64,000 nucleotides of DNA from contig VZDJ01000090.1 of the NCBI GenBank assembly GCA_008694505.1, forward strand, positions 9,993,646 through 10,057,645, read 5' to 3'. Source of the stretch: Cyanoderma ruficeps. Its lineage: Eukaryota; Chordata; Aves; Passeriformes; Timaliidae. This document shows, in pieces, positions 63,081 through 64,000 of the stretch (position 1 is the first letter of the stretch; each line of letters opens with the position of its first letter). Made by a program: the position numbers and the translations under genes. The notes under the pieces are model-generated. The model was not told where the DNA came from, ran no database searches, and saw only the letters and a list, made by a program, of their open reading frames with translations.

Positions 63081-64000
63081 TTTGAGTCAAATGTCATGTT
63101 GGATGCATTTCATCAATCTGAGATTAGACTTGGGCCTGTAGCTCAGCAACAGCTTGGTGATACAAACAGATAAGGGGATGTTTTACCAGGCTAAACAGAA
63201 TCTCAAATAAAATAGCGAGTATTTCTCTACAACAGCCCTCCCGTTTAGTGATATTTCTGAAGCCTGGCATTTGGAACAGCAGATGGGATGGCACATAGCT
63301 TTTCCACCAGGGCAAGAAATGACATGCAGTCTCCAACCCATTGCAGAAGTGTTTAATTTAGATCCCATTAAGATTTTTGCTGCACAATAGAACTGTGGAA
63401 ATAGGTATCAATATTTTATTAAATGCATGGATTACAGCTGTATAGAAATGTTAAGGACACTGACAAACCCATTGCCAACACGTGTAGCATATTCTGTCCT
63501 TTCAAAAACCTTTATTATGCAGTGAGCTTTTCTCTCCCAGGAAAAGGGAAGAGTCCACTCATCCCCACCTTCTTCTCTCTGTTCACTGTGTGTGAGTGTA
63601 AATATCCTAGGGGGGAAAAAAAAAAGCAAATTAAGCTTTCTGCCTCTGAGACTGGGGAGACATACTTCTAGCCCACAGATAGATAGACAGATAGATAGAT
63701 ATGTAAATATACTTTATTTCTGAAGTAAAATCTATTACCATTCCCCTTTTGTATTTTCTCTCCACTGGCTTTAATTAAGTTTATTCCAAAAAGCTTGTGA
63801 GGTAACCTTGTTACATGAAAGAGAAAGATTACACACTATGGGGTGATTCCTGCTAGCTTGACCATCATTTATAAAGCCAGGTTTTAATATCCTTTAAGCT
63901 TTTCTGTTTGCAGACTCATTTTATTTAAACTGCATTTATATAAACTGCTCACCAGATTAGAAAAGCAGCACTATAGCCTTAATTTCAGTGTCACTTTCCA
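63081..64000. other. Unique DNA, no gene recognised
   Basis: No exon or named repeat apart from a GATA-type microsatellite at 63677-63700. The right end of the window is featureless. Confidence 0.5.
63677..63700. repeat. (AGAT)n tetranucleotide microsatellite
   Basis: Six AGAT-type units with one interruption (AGAC). Confidence 0.85.

Noticed and set aside
1..64000. CRISPR arrays, operons, riboswitches, phage or plasmid functions
   Set aside because: No regularly spaced repeats, no dense coding and no prokaryotic signals. Repeats identify a bird genome.
1..64000. tRNA, rRNA or snoRNA genes
   Set aside because: I found no A/B box pairs with cloverleaf arms, no ribosomal core sequence and no convincing C/D or H/ACA structure by eye. 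A covariance-model scan would be decisive.

Overview
This window looks like a gene-poor, AT-rich stretch of a bird genome, probably from a songbird or another neoavian. The assignment rests on repeats I recognise: three truncated CR1 LINE copies in antisense, one older CR1/L3-like fragment in sense, a long ERVK-type LTR, a long ERVL-type LTR of a kind common in avian genomes, and two faint MIR/L2-like fossils of the sort shared across amniotes. I found no rRNA, tRNA, CRISPR, operon or other prokaryotic feature. The many short open frames have no recognisable protein family and most lack ATG starts, so I treat nearly all of them as chance.

Layout: 1-19.1 kb is featureless unique DNA with one motif-dense AT-rich block near 7.8 kb. 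An old CR1/L3 remnant sits at about 19.15-19.49 kb. A complete LTR with a perfect 6-bp target-site duplication occupies 23,771-25,238, and a CR1 fragment follows at 26.8 kb. From 27 to 39 kb there is unique DNA with a single-N gap, a MIR/L2 fossil at 33.1 kb, a second motif-dense block at 33.4-33.8 kb and a small hairpin at 37.2 kb.

The most interesting part is 39.5-42.6 kb. It holds a minus-strand exon-like block with good splice-site context and symmetric phase. It also holds a sharp CpG island (about 41.42-41.80 kb, roughly 40 CpGs in about 360 bp) built partly on a seven-unit 21-bp minisatellite with strong G-quadruplex potential. Downstream of the island are a consensus splice donor and an open frame. 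This is the best candidate for an undescribed promoter or transcript. Directly before the island is a near-identical 282/283-bp tandem duplication separated by one N, which is best read as two overlapping contig ends that were not collapsed.

The remainder (42.6-64 kb) is AT-rich desert carrying a CR1 copy at 51.3-52.2 kb, an ERVL-type LTR at 57.6-58.7 kb, a younger CR1 3' end at 60.56-61.25 kb, a MIR-like tail at 63.0 kb and some microsatellites. I could not identify the locus, or decide whether the window is intergenic or inside a very large intron. No defence, metabolic or other multi-gene system is visible.
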